From the NCBI GenBank assembly GCA_963969345.1, contig OZ017768.1, positions 6,658,718-6,722,717 on the forward strand: DNA of 64,000 nt, in the 5' to 3' direction. The DNA is from Turbatrix aceti. Lineage: Eukaryota > Nematoda > Chromadorea > Rhabditida > Panagrolaimidae. Numbering within the stretch: position 1 is the stretch's first letter; each line of letters begins with the position of its first letter. This document shows, piece by piece, positions 1 to 10,016 of this stretch. Below the pieces are notes generated by a model. That model ran no database searches. It was not told the origin of the DNA and saw only the letters and a list, made by a program, of their open reading frames with translations. Made by a program: the position numbers and the translations under genes.

Positions 1-1729
1 ATCCATCAGGCAGAAGCGACGGTGCCGACGCCGACACGTTTTTAATCAGGGATCATCTGGCGGCAACATACAGGCACGGGTTGAATCGCCTTACGGTCTG
101 GGACGGGCCGAGAAGGAAGAAAACACCTTCCACCCCCGGGTCGATGACATAACAGAGCAGCGCAGACCCTATCTGCCGGTGAGGGGCTGGTTTATCACCT
201 GCAGCGTGTGGGATTCGTTCCCGCGCATTTCTTGCCTGAAGCAATGGACGACATTCATTGTCTTGGCTTGCCACATCCCGTTTTTCCTTCAACAGACATT
301 TTTCTCCTCTCCTGATCCTCCAGGCGGCAAGTGACGTATATATTCACCGGACGGCAAAAAAAAATTGTACTGAAGCACAGTGCGTGTTTTGAGCACGCGC
401 GCAAGATCGAAGCACCGAGTTGTTGTCGCCAACCACCGACAGAAGCCAAGTCGTGCTTGTAACGCCAAACTCTGGAGAATACAAATACAAAGAAGAGCCC
501 CAAATTGTACTGGCGCCTAAAGCCGATGTGCGCAGTCAGTCATACCGTACAAGTACAATCCGTCGACGCATTCGTCTTCGTCGTCGTTGTCGTATTTGCC
601 GCTTCTTCCTCGCTTCTTTTTTTTCTGCTCTGGTCTACACAGCTGGTATGTGGTATGTATGAGGCGCGCTACTGCCACGCACGGAAAGGGAAGTTTGTAG
701 CAAGGTGGGAAAGGTGCAAAACCTGCCATGCCAGATGGCGGCGACAAACAGGTTCTCAACGGTGTCCCATTCATCGCCTTCGTCGTCAAAGCAAAAAACA
801 GCCAAAAACAACCCCAGCAAAGATAGAAAACAACGGATAACCGAGAAGGAGCAAAAACAGAAGCCCAAGATGCGGCTACAACTTGGCTTTTTGCACGTAT
901 CCGTGAAACAGTAATCGTAACAGAACTACAAAAAACAGTAGATAACAAAGATCATCAGAACTTCTTACTTTTTCGCTTCGAGACCCTACCCGACCACCCA
1001 ATCGCCGCAGGAGTTGACTCCAAAAAACCGAAAGAGTGCAAGAATGCCGTGCTACGATGGGACTTTTAAAAACGAGCGAGTCGAAGTGCCGCGCCCCTTT
1101 ACAACTCCAGCTTACCTCTTCTGGGTTAAAGATTGCAAGTGCAACAGCCGAAATCACCTGCTTCTCGTTTTGAGGGTGAGTCGTCGTCACTTTTTAGCGT
1201 CGCATGATGTCAGTTGTCAAAAATGTATTATGCCGCTCAAACCAGATGGCCATACCAAAGCCAAATTTGTAAATACGCGGCGGAGGCAAAATAGGTGACA
1301 TCAACCTGTCTCAACACATACCACCGACAGGTAATATATTACAACTTAGTATGACGATGAGGTACGTAGTAAATATGTATGATAAAAATTTTATTGTAAG
1401 CAATAGAATATTTTTTTTTCTGCCTGGTGTAGAGAACTATATTACCTGTTTGACTGTTTCACAGGTCCGTTGAGATGAAGAAGCGCCAAGTCACGTATTC
1501 ACGTATCTGAGCGCGCCCCAGAGGGCCATCATTAGTCCGTCTGATGTCTTGTGTCCATCGGGGAGGATGGCAACATGGTCGCACTCGTCTCAGGTACGTA
1601 TGCCCTCTGGGAGTCAACTCGCGAAAAATCTTGTGGGATGAATGAATATTTTCTTATTTTTTTCTCAACAAAATACAAATACGACACAAATAAAAATGTT
1701 AAATATGAAATTTCAGAAGGGCAGCCAGC
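1..1729. other. Intergenic or unassigned DNA; no supportable gene
   Basis: No conserved protein or RNA gene is visible on either strand. Open frames here are short and show no family pattern or consistent exon chain. An AATAAA on the minus strand (plus positions 1390-1395) could serve the 3' end of the OGG1 gene, about 340 nt beyond its stop. A plus-strand open stretch at about 1720-1860 is explained by the antisense last exon of OGG1. Confidence 0.5.
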
Positions 1730-3069
1730 TTACTTCCGTTTAAGCTTCTTTTGGGCGCCACCGCCGTCGGAAGATGCGTCAGAAGCAAAGTGCCGAAGCC
1801 GCGTGCTGAAGAGCACAGAATGGACCCAGCCAGCGTACTCGCCGAATCTTTCGACGTAAAAAGCAGCTTAAAAAATGAAAAGCAGTGTAATGCGCAAAAA
1901 AAGTCGTGAGGGCACATGGCTAATGAACCTTTTAATCGGAAAAAACCCTTTTAATCGGAAACTATCCGCTAATGACAAAAAACGAAAAAAAAATTATTAT
2001 ATATCCCTCGTGGCAGTCATCGTTCTTCCCCAGGCCCCCAAGGCGGAAGCGAAACACCAAACGCAAAAAAACTCACAGATGCGACGGTAGACAGCGTCGG
2101 TGACGGACTTGTACTTGCCCAGTTCGGGGATATAATGTTGAACTGTGATTTGAAAAACATGGGTGTCGACAGGGACGACCTGGCTGTGGCGAAGTGCCAT
2201 AAGACAGATACAATCCGCCACTTTAGGCCCAACGCCGTCGAGTTTGACGATCTCGGCACGGGCTTCGGAGTACGGCATTTCGCGCAGTTGGCGCTCCCAG
2301 GTGGCCAGGCCGATATCGGCTTCGATCGCGGACAGCTTGGACACCGTGTTTGCGATGTACGCGGCACGGTAGCCAAAGCCACGCTCCCGAAGCAGTTTTT
2401 CCAGATTGGCACGTGAAAGGACAGATAACTGTGCAATGTTCGGAAAATCGTGGTAGGATTTTTCGGTCAGAGGGTCGGTGACTTTGGGGCCAAAAAGCGT
2501 GGCGAGAGTATTCACCATGTCTGAAATTCCAAAATTGAAGCCACAAATGTCTGTAAAAAGCAAACTGACTCGAAATTCGCTGAATATTGTTATTCGCAGA
2601 ACAAATAAAAGCAAAAAGGGTCTCCAGAAGGTCCTGATCGAGAATTCTGACACCCTCAAATTGGTCGGAATGCGCGAGAATCGACGCAAAATGCCCGTCC
2701 ACAGTTCCCCATTCTGTGTACAACTTTTCCAGATCAACGTCCATCTAAACACCATCTTTGTTTTAACAAGCTGGCATCTTTGTCACCAACCTGAAAATAC
2801 TGCCGCAACACGTCCGAGTCATTTTCGCCTTCTGGACAACTCGGAAACCTGGCCAACACCCGAAAAGCCAGATTATCTTCATCGTGTCGCCGAATCTTCC
2901 AGACACGATGCTTGGCGACGCCGACAATGCTCTCATCGTCGTCGGATCTCGCCCATCGAAAACTCTGTCCGTTGAGCAAAACCGTGAATGGATTGATTAT
3001 TTTATCCGTTCCAGGAAACAGACACCAGTCGCAGCCCGGCTTCCATGCTGAGGATCGGCGTTTCGGCAT
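1730..3069 (-). CDS. ogg1: 8-oxoguanine DNA glycosylase/AP lyase (OGG1), 4 exons
   Basis: Removes 8-oxoguanine opposite cytosine in base excision repair, in nucleus or mitochondria. Exons on the minus strand are 3069-2791, 2744-2570, 2520-2077 and 1866-1730; they sum to 1035 nt, a 344-aa protein, against 345 aa for human OGG1. Seen: the SANNNIQRI segment (human SNNNIARI), the helix-hairpin-helix GVGPKVAD with the expected Schiff-base lysine at residue 251, the catalytic aspartate in PVDTHV at residue 270, and the C-terminal FGEYAGWVHSVLFS block. The last exon lies 210 nt beyond the third and was found by matching that block; the join T|CT is in phase. Introns 1 and 2 are only 46 and 49 nt. 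The gene sits 200 bp downstream of PSTK on the same strand, with an acceptor-like site at 3156. The start is the first ATG after that site. The short basic tail AQKKLKRK could be a nuclear signal (inference). Confidence 0.93.
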
Positions 3070-3155
3070 CAAGCGCACACCCGAAGCAGAGCCAAAGTAG
3101 CAAAATCGGTTAAAAACAGCTGGCAAATACAAAAATGACGCCACTTCCCTGAACA

Positions 3156-3176
3156 CTGTTCAAATTCAAAAAAAAA
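3156..3176 (-). promoter_or_regulatory. Putative trans-splice acceptor of ogg1
   Basis: On the minus strand a T-run is followed by GAATTTGAACAG, ending 87 nt before the OGG1 ATG and about 110 nt after the PSTK AATAAA. No ATG lies between it and the start codon. This spacing is that of an internal nematode operon site (SL2 type). A spliced leader cannot be confirmed without RNA. Confidence 0.4.
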
Positions 3177-3266
3177 ATATTGTGCAAAATTTTATGTATG
3201 AATTTTCCCGCCAAAACGGTTTCGTTGCAAGATCCGAGTTACGCGATTTTGAATTTGCTATTTACA

Positions 3267-3272
3267 TATTTA
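3267..3272 (-). terminator. Poly(A) signal AATAAA overlapping the PSTK stop codon
   Basis: The minus strand reads AAC AAA TAA ATA: the TAA stop (plus 3270-3272) lies inside AATAAA. The 3' UTR would be only the few nucleotides to the cleavage site. Confidence 0.55.
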
Positions 3273-4132
3273 TTTGTTCAAAATCCTGGCAAGAATACAG
3301 TTTTCAAGTTCCTGTTCACTGGGCCACGTCTCCTGCTTTGAGCTTTTGAGTTCGGCAAACACCTGCCGTCTCATGACGTTGAGCGTGGCGCCATGCTCGC
3401 TGCCAAGCTGCAGCGTCAAATTTGTCACTGCATTTCGTAGAAAATGGTCTAATTTTTGCCTGGACGTTTCTTGCACCTTTCTGTCGTTCGGGGAATGTTC
3501 TTTGACTTCTGACGGGAACTTGGGGTCAGGGAGGCTGTTTAGGAGATTTAGAACTTGGGTGGCGAGTTGATCGATTGTTGTTTGAGCTGCGTTGAAGTGC
3601 AGCAGGTCCTGGAAAAAAGGGAAATTACTGTTTTTCCGTATTTTTAGGCCTATATTTTTTTTCACTCACCTCTCCGTCCTCAAAAGCCCCAGCCAGACGC
3701 CGGATGTCCTGTTCCGTGACGTCAAAGACGAGTTGAGGCCTTCTCGGTCGTGTGGCGTGTCTCCTGATTGCTTCGTCAATTTCGCAGTCCACGAAGATCG
3801 CCGCAAATTTTATACCTTTGGCACGTGCGATTTTCGCAAAAGAACGGCGCTGGCTTTTTAGGTAGAAAATATCGTCTGCGATCCAGCAGACCTTGTTTTC
3901 CGGGCTGATATCCCCTGCGATCATCGATTCCCATCCGATACGATGGGTTTTCGCCGAAGTCGATGCCACTTCACTGTTTTTGATCCTGGCTTGGTCCACC
4001 AGGTAGTCATCGAACGAGTGGACCTTCACACTTTCAAAAACTGTGTCCCGACGCAGCCTCATCCGCCAGCGCCCCTGCCATAGTGGTTTTTCCAGATCCT
4101 GGGATGCCGCAGACCAAAATCATCGCTCTCAT
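3270..4132 (-). CDS. pstk: L-seryl-tRNA(Sec) kinase (PSTK), frame broken once
   Basis: PSTK phosphorylates Ser-tRNA(Sec) to Sep-tRNA(Sec), the intermediate in selenocysteine synthesis. Minus exons are 4132-3670 and 3608-3270, joined by GTGAGT and TTTCCAG. The N-terminus has the Walker A GIPGSGKTT about 10 residues from the start. Further on, WIADDIFYLKSQRRSF and FAAIFVDCEIDEAIRRH match the PSTK pattern of DD(N)FYYxSMR followed by FLDCPxE; the C-terminal helical part follows in exon 2. The P-loop frame stops after ALADEAASGHSF, while the frame carrying the rest is open one base over. No intron of usable length fits there (about 4057-4068). The exon sum is 802 nt, one more than 267 codons. So there is either one extra base in the assembly or a real frameshift. 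KTI12-type kinases are related, but the DDxFYxxSxR block favours PSTK. Confidence 0.75.
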
Positions 4133-4789
4133 TTGTTTTTTTGCCACTTTTTTGCAGCAAGTGAGGGGGTCGGTGGTCTGCTGGGAGGGAGCCAAACGGT
4201 TTTCACCTGACAAGCCGAGTCTTTCTTGGTACCCCACTCGAGTCGCGACAGGTGAAATCCTTCGCTGGAGAGTTGTAAAACGTGTGAAAGTGACGTAGAT
4301 CGCGTCAGGCAGAAAATAAGCCCAAACATAGCCAAGGACTCTCCTCTTGCAGTCTCTTTTTTCGATGAATAACAAACTTTATTACGCTTATTTTTTTCTG
4401 ATAACCCAACCTGGCATGATGACGATTAAAAAATTGAGCAGACTGAAAGGCGATGACGATTCGTAGTGAATATAAAAATAGATATACGCATAAATAAAAC
4501 ATCTTGGAGGAACAACTCGTGGTGCAAAAGTGGTTAAGTGACGTTCATTGTAGTTAATATGTAGATAAATAGGTACTAAGGCCTCTGATATATGTATTAT
4601 GATTTGCTTTCGTAGAAGTGTGTAAATGCAAGGCAGGGAATGGACGATAAGTGTGTTGTTTGGAAGTGGACGCACCCTGGCGCCTTCAGGTCAGACAAAG
4701 TACTCGTACCAGAGGTTCTGGTTGCTCTCCGGGTTGAATTCTTCCTGAAAATCACCCATCGTAATCGAGTGTAATCATGGTATCCTGAG
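4133..4789. other. Intergenic, AT-rich; nothing recognised
   Basis: Between the PSTK start and a dispersed repeat. It should hold the PSTK promoter or the first-gene acceptor of a PSTK-OGG1 unit, but I see no distinct TATA box. Short open frames on the minus strand up to 4911 lack family patterns. Confidence 0.4.
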
Positions 4790-5275
4790 CAGAAATGGGC
4801 GAACGTTCGTGTTCGTTTGCGAACAAATTCAAATTTTGTTCGCAACAAATTAAATTTTTTCGACTTTGTTCGCGAACAAAAATAAATTTTCCAAACAGAC
4901 AAAACGAACAAAAATTTGGGTAAAAGTAGTTTAATTGAGCCGAAATCGATGTTTTTTGTCGAAAAATGGCAAAAAATGTGCGTTGATTTCGGCCAAAAAT
5001 TTTTTAGGAAGAATGTTATCGAAAACGTGAAAACTCATAATTCCGCAGTTTACGTTTTTCTGCCCAATTAGGACAACATTTTGTAAAAGTTATTAAAATA
5101 ATGTGTTCGTTGTTTTTTCGCGAACACGAAATTTTTTTTAAATTTAAAAAAATTCAAAAAAAGGTAAATTCTTTTTTTTTTTAAATTTTCCCGTTCGTTC
5201 GATTTTTCGAACAAAAATAAATAAAATATCCGTGTTCGCTCGAAAACAAAAAAAACTAACCCATCCCTAAAAAAA
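4790..5275. mobile_element. hAT-like miniature element, long copy
   Basis: Starts at CAGAAATGGGCGAACG and ends at AACCCATCCCTA, an imperfect terminal inverted repeat of the CAGGGATGGGCGAACG type. The interior is rich in the palindrome-like word GTTCGTTCGCGAACAAA and carries a block near 4907-4945 shared with the copies at 16.8 and 44.5 kb. ATCCTGAG (4782-4789) and ACCCTGAG (5275-5282) may be a diverged 8-bp target duplication. There is no transposase frame. The right end touches the 3' end of the TMEM268-like gene. Confidence 0.55.
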
Positions 5276-6648
5276 CCCTGAGATCAGAAAAAAACCCACA
5301 TCTTCCACAAACTGGCACAAACAGTGGTGGCGCTGACAGTGCTTCGGCTGAAAGTCGCTGACACCCTCGGCGGGCCTCGTCGGGAAGAGCAGTCTCCGCT
5401 TGAGCACCGATTTGAGGTACGGCTGGATGTGGATCTTCAGCAGGGTCAGCGCCTTCTCCGACACCTCATCGTGCGTCATGAGCACCGGTTTCGGCGTGGT
5501 TGTCGCGTTCTGAAGCCGAATGAGCTTCTCGATGTCGACGAGGCAGTCCGCCGTGTTGTACGCCATGAAGATGATCGCTACCTTGTGGCAACTCATCTGT
5601 CCGCGATCATGGACGCCTACAACCATATTGAGTGGCAGCGTGGCTTTATTCGCTGCTGCCACGCAGTGGTGGAGGCCGATTCTGAGGTGCTTGCGGATGA
5701 CGATGCAGAAGAAGACGCCGGCGAAGAGCATGCCTGTCCAGAGCAGCGTGAGTACCATCGCGCTGAAGCCGCCGTTCGGGGAGGTCAGCAGCAGGGCGAG
5801 GAGGATGAGGATGGAAAAGACCACCCAGAAGATCAGGACGCGGGAAAAAAAGACGGCGTAGGTCCTGAAGCGGTAGTCGCCTGCAAATTGACCATTAAAC
5901 AACGTTTGTAAGGCGCACTGAACAAAACATTGCCTTTTATAATGTATTTACATTTTTTGTAACAAATTTTAACAAAAACAAGAAATTTTAACAAAAATGT
6001 AAAAATTTCTTGTAAATTTTTAAAAAAACGTAAAAATTTCTTGTAAAAAATTGAATTCATACAAAAACAAACGAATTTTTTACAAAAAAAATTCTACGAA
6101 AACGAATTTTTTTTTTACAAAAAAATGTATTTCAACAAGCATTTTTTTATCAGTACAGAAAAAAAACCCACCTGTGATGGTCCTCATCACCGACGCGTAC
6201 ACCTCAGGCGGCACCTGTCCAACGAGCCGATCCGGCACCTTGGTGGTATCGTATTTAGGAGGCGATATCCACGCTAGGTGGTCGTTAGTTGGTAGCACCG
6301 TGGCCAGCACTTTGCCATTCCCTGAAATCACATTTACTCCGTTGAACGTAAACAAGCCAAAAAAGAGGCCAATGAAACTCACTGGTGTCGACATCAGCGC
6401 TATCCTCGATGCTGCTCGGGGGCGCATGCTCCATGGCGACGACAGGTGGCTCAGGTGAGGTCGGCACAGACAACGGGACCGGGGACAACGGCGACGGGCC
6501 GTCGGCGGACTTGATCGAAGGCGGAATCGGACGAGGTGGAGTCCTCGTCGAGGGAGACCTCGTTCATCGCCTCGCTCAAGGGGTCGGGCTTGAACTTGTC
6601 AAACTCGACCCAACCCTCGCGGGTTTCTGACATTCTGGAATACCTCAT
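5267..6648 (-). CDS. TMEM268-like (C9orf91 family) membrane protein
   Basis: Last exons on the minus strand are 6321-6172 and 5880-5267; the first runs from 6648 to 6383. The protein has an acidic N-terminus (MSETREGWVEFDKF), then NGKVLATVLPTNDHLAW (human TMEM268 NGQVLTVLRINDN), then two adjacent hydrophobic segments (FFSRVLIFWVVFSILILLA and MVLTLLWTGMLFAGVFFCI), then a block VAAANKATLPLNMVVGVHD resembling the human LAAANEALLKHRVLLGVTD. The family's molecular function is not established. Exon 1 changes frame internally: its start and its end lie in different frames. A 61-nt intron (6510-6450, GTCCGC...CCTGAG) would reconcile them; one extra base would do so equally. The stop TAG (5267-5269) lies in the end of the flanking hAT-like repeat, so the last residues may be element-derived. 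TTTTTTGGTCAG just upstream of the ATG is a possible acceptor. Confidence 0.65.
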
Positions 6649-7147
6649 TTTACTACCTGACCAAAAAAGCAGTAGAAAATTTATACTAGATCCTCAGCCA
6701 TTGAAGAAAAATATCGAAAAACTGTTTCGAAGTCAACAAAAAATTTCACTATCAGCAAAAAAATCGTTCTCTCAGGTGATTCAGCATCTGTCATGTGTAT
6801 CCGCCCTCTACAATCAGTCGCAGCCGCACCTTCGATGATTCATGGGCAGCGTTGCAAAAAAAGTGCCAAAGTCCCATCCCTGATCCCCAAAAATTGTTAT
6901 CAACCCCTGCCCTCACCGCCAAAATGTTCAAGATACCAGACTCGGCTACAAACCTGTTTATTCAACAAACCACACATCATCAACGTTTATCCAGTTGGTC
7001 TACGACAAACGAAAACTGAGACCATATCACAAATCGTAAAAAGAAAACGAGAGTATATTTGAAATAATAATAGAAAACACCAAGCGTTGCTCAGTAGTTG
7101 ATGGTGCAAATCGATTGCGGTGAATGTAATGTTGGGTGTTGATCACT
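6649..7147. other. Intergenic between hel-1 and the TMEM268-like gene
   Basis: Holds an AATAAA on the minus strand (plus 6957-6962), 186 nt after the hel-1 stop, and an acceptor-like GGTCAG at about 6657 directly before the TMEM268-like ATG. No other gene is visible. Confidence 0.45.
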
Positions 7148-9387
7148 TCACTTTTCAACTGAAAAACAAAACACATAAGAACCCGAAAAAAGTGCATGCT
7201 ATAAAATTCAAAAATCAAAGTCCAGAAGGATTGTTGCAGTGGTACGAACCGGAGAGCGCCACGATGGAACAATCCGGGAATAACTACGTGCTAATCTTTT
7301 TCCCCCGAAGTATTGGTGTGCAACAGATAATACAATTCACGCCTGCCCTTCAGGGGATCGAACCGGGTTCGTGGATGTTCGAAAACAGCACGTAGGCTAT
7401 TCTAAATGGACACAACACCACACGACCACAGAACACGTAAAAAACAACAGATAAGGCACGACACAACTTATTTTTTTTCACTTACCGTACGACGACGCAT
7501 CGATTTCAGTCGGGAGCTCCGGAATGGTGACGTCAAATCGATCCTGAACCTTGTTGAGGATCTCGGCATCCTCTTCGTTGGATATGAAGGTAACGGCAAG
7601 ACCCTTGGTACCAAAACGGCCGGCGCGAGCGACGCGATGGAGGTAGGTGTCCGTGTCTTCGGGCATGTCGTAGTTGACGACGATGTTCACGCGTTCGATA
7701 TCCATGCCGCGGCCGAAGAGGTTGGTAGCGACGAGGATGCGACTCGCAAAATCCTTGAATTTCTGGTATCGGGAGAGGCGTTCTTCCTGGTTGAGACCAC
7801 GGTGGATGGCGATGGACGGGAAGTTCTGCTCGGTGAGGAGCTTGTCGAGGGCCTGGCAACGCCCGATGGATCGGACGAAGATGACGACCTGGTTGAATTC
7901 GAGGACGTCGAGGAGTTCCAACAGCTTCTTGGTCTTCTCGTTCTCCTTCAGCTTCACGTAGTACTGCTGGAGGCCGTGGAGGGTAAGCTTGGCTTCGTCG
8001 TCGACGTACACTTCCATAGGCTGAAAAAAAGTTTCATATTTTGTGGTGGAGGTACATCGATCATGTGTTCCGCCTCTCGCTGTCTCTCGGGTTAGAAGAT
8101 AAGCTCTGCGTGCAGCAACACGAGGAGGAGGATCGGATCGGATAGGTCAACGGCTCTTACTACTGCGGTGAATCTGAAATCGGCAAAGACATAGAGGTAG
8201 GTTCAACGAGGTTGTCGTGTCGAACTAACCTGTCTTTGCCGCGCACGGCTTTGTCGGTTAGTTGGACCATCAAAAGTCCAACTGCCGGCTAGTATGGGCA
8301 GCGACACCACAGTGTGACAAGCGCGTTGCCGGGGGAAGAGGAATTTGGTGGTTTTTGGATTTGGAATTTCCAAAAAATTCGAACGAACAAGAGAAGAACG
8401 GTCATCAGGCGCCGCAGGCAGCATGATCATCATCATCACATGTCGTGTGAGAGGAAAAGGAAGAATTATAACGGACCTCTTGCATGAATTTTTTGCAGAC
8501 GATGCGAAGTTCCTTCGGAAGAGTGGCGCTGAACATCATAACTTGCTTTTCCTGCGGCGTCATCTTGAAGATTTCCTGGACGTCACGGCGCATGTCTGAA
8601 AAAAAAACACGGCATTTAATAAAAGCACCACAAAAAATAGAAAAATCAAAAAAACATACCGATATCACCGATCATCTTGTCGCATTCATCAAGCACAAAG
8701 TACTTGATGTTTTTCAGCTTCAGGACACCGCTGCGACCGAGGGCGAGGAGACGACCTGGAGTGCCGACGACGACGTGGGGAGTGTTGTTCTTGAGGGTCT
8801 CTTCGTCCTTCTTGATGGGCAAGCCACCAAAAAAGACAGCAACCTTGATGCTGGCCAAGTACTTGCTAAAGCGCTCGTACTCTTTCGAAATTTGAAAAGC
8901 CAGTTCTCGGGTGTGACACATGACGAGGACAGAAACCTGAAAAACCGTGCAAATGAAAAACAATCACTGAAAAATCAAAAAAAACATACGGTTCCGTCTT
9001 CGGGTTGAAGTTGCTGGAGAGTGGCAAGAACAAAGACAGCAGTCTTACCCATACCTGATTTGGCTTGGCAGATGATGTCCATGCCAAGGATTGCCTGAGG
9101 AATGCATTCGTGTTGGACTTCCGATGGATGCTCAAAACCGCAGTCCATGATAGCCCTCAGCAACTCCGGACGAAGCATGAGATCGCGAAAACCGCTGCTG
9201 TGGATCGAAGCATAGTTACCCTAAAAAAACACGAAAAAATAACAAAAAAATAACAAAATTGAGCATTTAGACATACCTTGAGCTTCGTGGCATCGCCATT
9301 GGTAGCTGCGTCACCGGCGGCGGCGACATCGGTGGTCGGGATGTCGGTCTGCTCATCATCATAATCGAGAAGCTGTTCCTCATCCAT
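7148..9387 (-). CDS. hel-1: DEAD-box RNA helicase UAP56/DDX39B (HEL-1), 6 exons
   Basis: ATP-dependent helicase of the TREX complex, acting in nuclear splicing and mRNA export. Minus exons are 9387-9277, 9220-8990, 8936-8660, 8595-8477, 8020-7486 and 7158-7148; they sum to 1284 nt, 427 aa (human 428). Motifs in order: [13 protein letters not shown] (Q motif), [11 protein letters not shown] (Walker A), TPGRLL, LDECDKM (the DECD variant typical of the subfamily), [20 protein letters not shown] and [10 protein letters not shown]. The N-terminus [13 protein letters not shown] is also subfamily-typical. The last exon is 11 nt long and gives the ending SSYVEK-stop after a 327-nt intron. Intron 4 (8476-8021) is 456 nt with the weak donor GTCCGT. 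A 3' splice site CTTCTTCACAG ends 33 nt before the ATG, marking a 5' UTR intron or trans-splice site. Confidence 0.96.
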
Positions 9388-10016
9388 TTTTTGATTGAAA
9401 AATGCGCGTTGAGTTGGACCTGTGAAGAAGAAAAGTGGTGTTTGGTTTGTTTCCAAAGCAAGGCCAAAAAAATCGCCAAAAAAAAGTTCAAGTATGTCTA
9501 AAAAACGCCGACGACGTTGTCCAAGAGCACGAAGAATGTGTCGACTGAGCTTTTGGGAAGAAAAAGCAAAAGCCGGTAGAAGCAAGGACGACGAACAATC
9601 TCCAAATCGCCAGTCAACAACTTACTTGCGTCGACGCAGCGCGAAAAATAGGCTAGTTCTATAATGCGAGCGCAGACGAACGCGTCGAGAAATCGATGTC
9701 GTAAAGAACAAATAGAACGTGTGTGCGAAAAAAGAGCGTAACGCGACTATGAAAAAAATCGGAACGACGCACGCAAACAACAGCGACAGGCAAAAACTGC
9801 AAAAATAGTGTGAAATGTGGCGAGTGCGCACGCGATGACGGACAAACACTCGCTCGCAGCCTGCAGATCGTCTTGGCGATGGGCCAAGAATTTTTTGGCG
9901 CGCGCTGCTGCTGCTTCGGAGTTCGTACAACATCGCAAGCGCGGCTTGTTTTTGCGCTCGCTCCGTGTCGAGCACGAAGGACACGATTGTAATCGAACGG
10001 ACTTGTCGGAAAAGCC
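9388..10016. promoter_or_regulatory. Divergent promoter region between hel-1 and the STAG gene
   Basis: The two head-to-head starts are about 630 bp apart. The stretch is CpG-richer than the introns and shows no TATA box. An acceptor-like site for hel-1 lies at 9420-9430. No third gene is visible. Confidence 0.45.

Noticed and set aside
1551..1859. Plus-strand open frame with a plausible two-exon model
   Set aside because: The strand below encodes the last OGG1 exon (FGEYAGW block), which explains the open frames.
5324..5911. 195-aa plus-strand frame rich in Glu/Asp/Arg
   Set aside because: Antisense to the TMEM268-like membrane exon, which has the conserved blocks.
7340..7375. GGTTCGATCC on the minus strand, resembling a tRNA T-arm
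   Set aside because: The flanking stem does not pair and no anticodon or acceptor arm fits; it lies in the last hel-1 intron.
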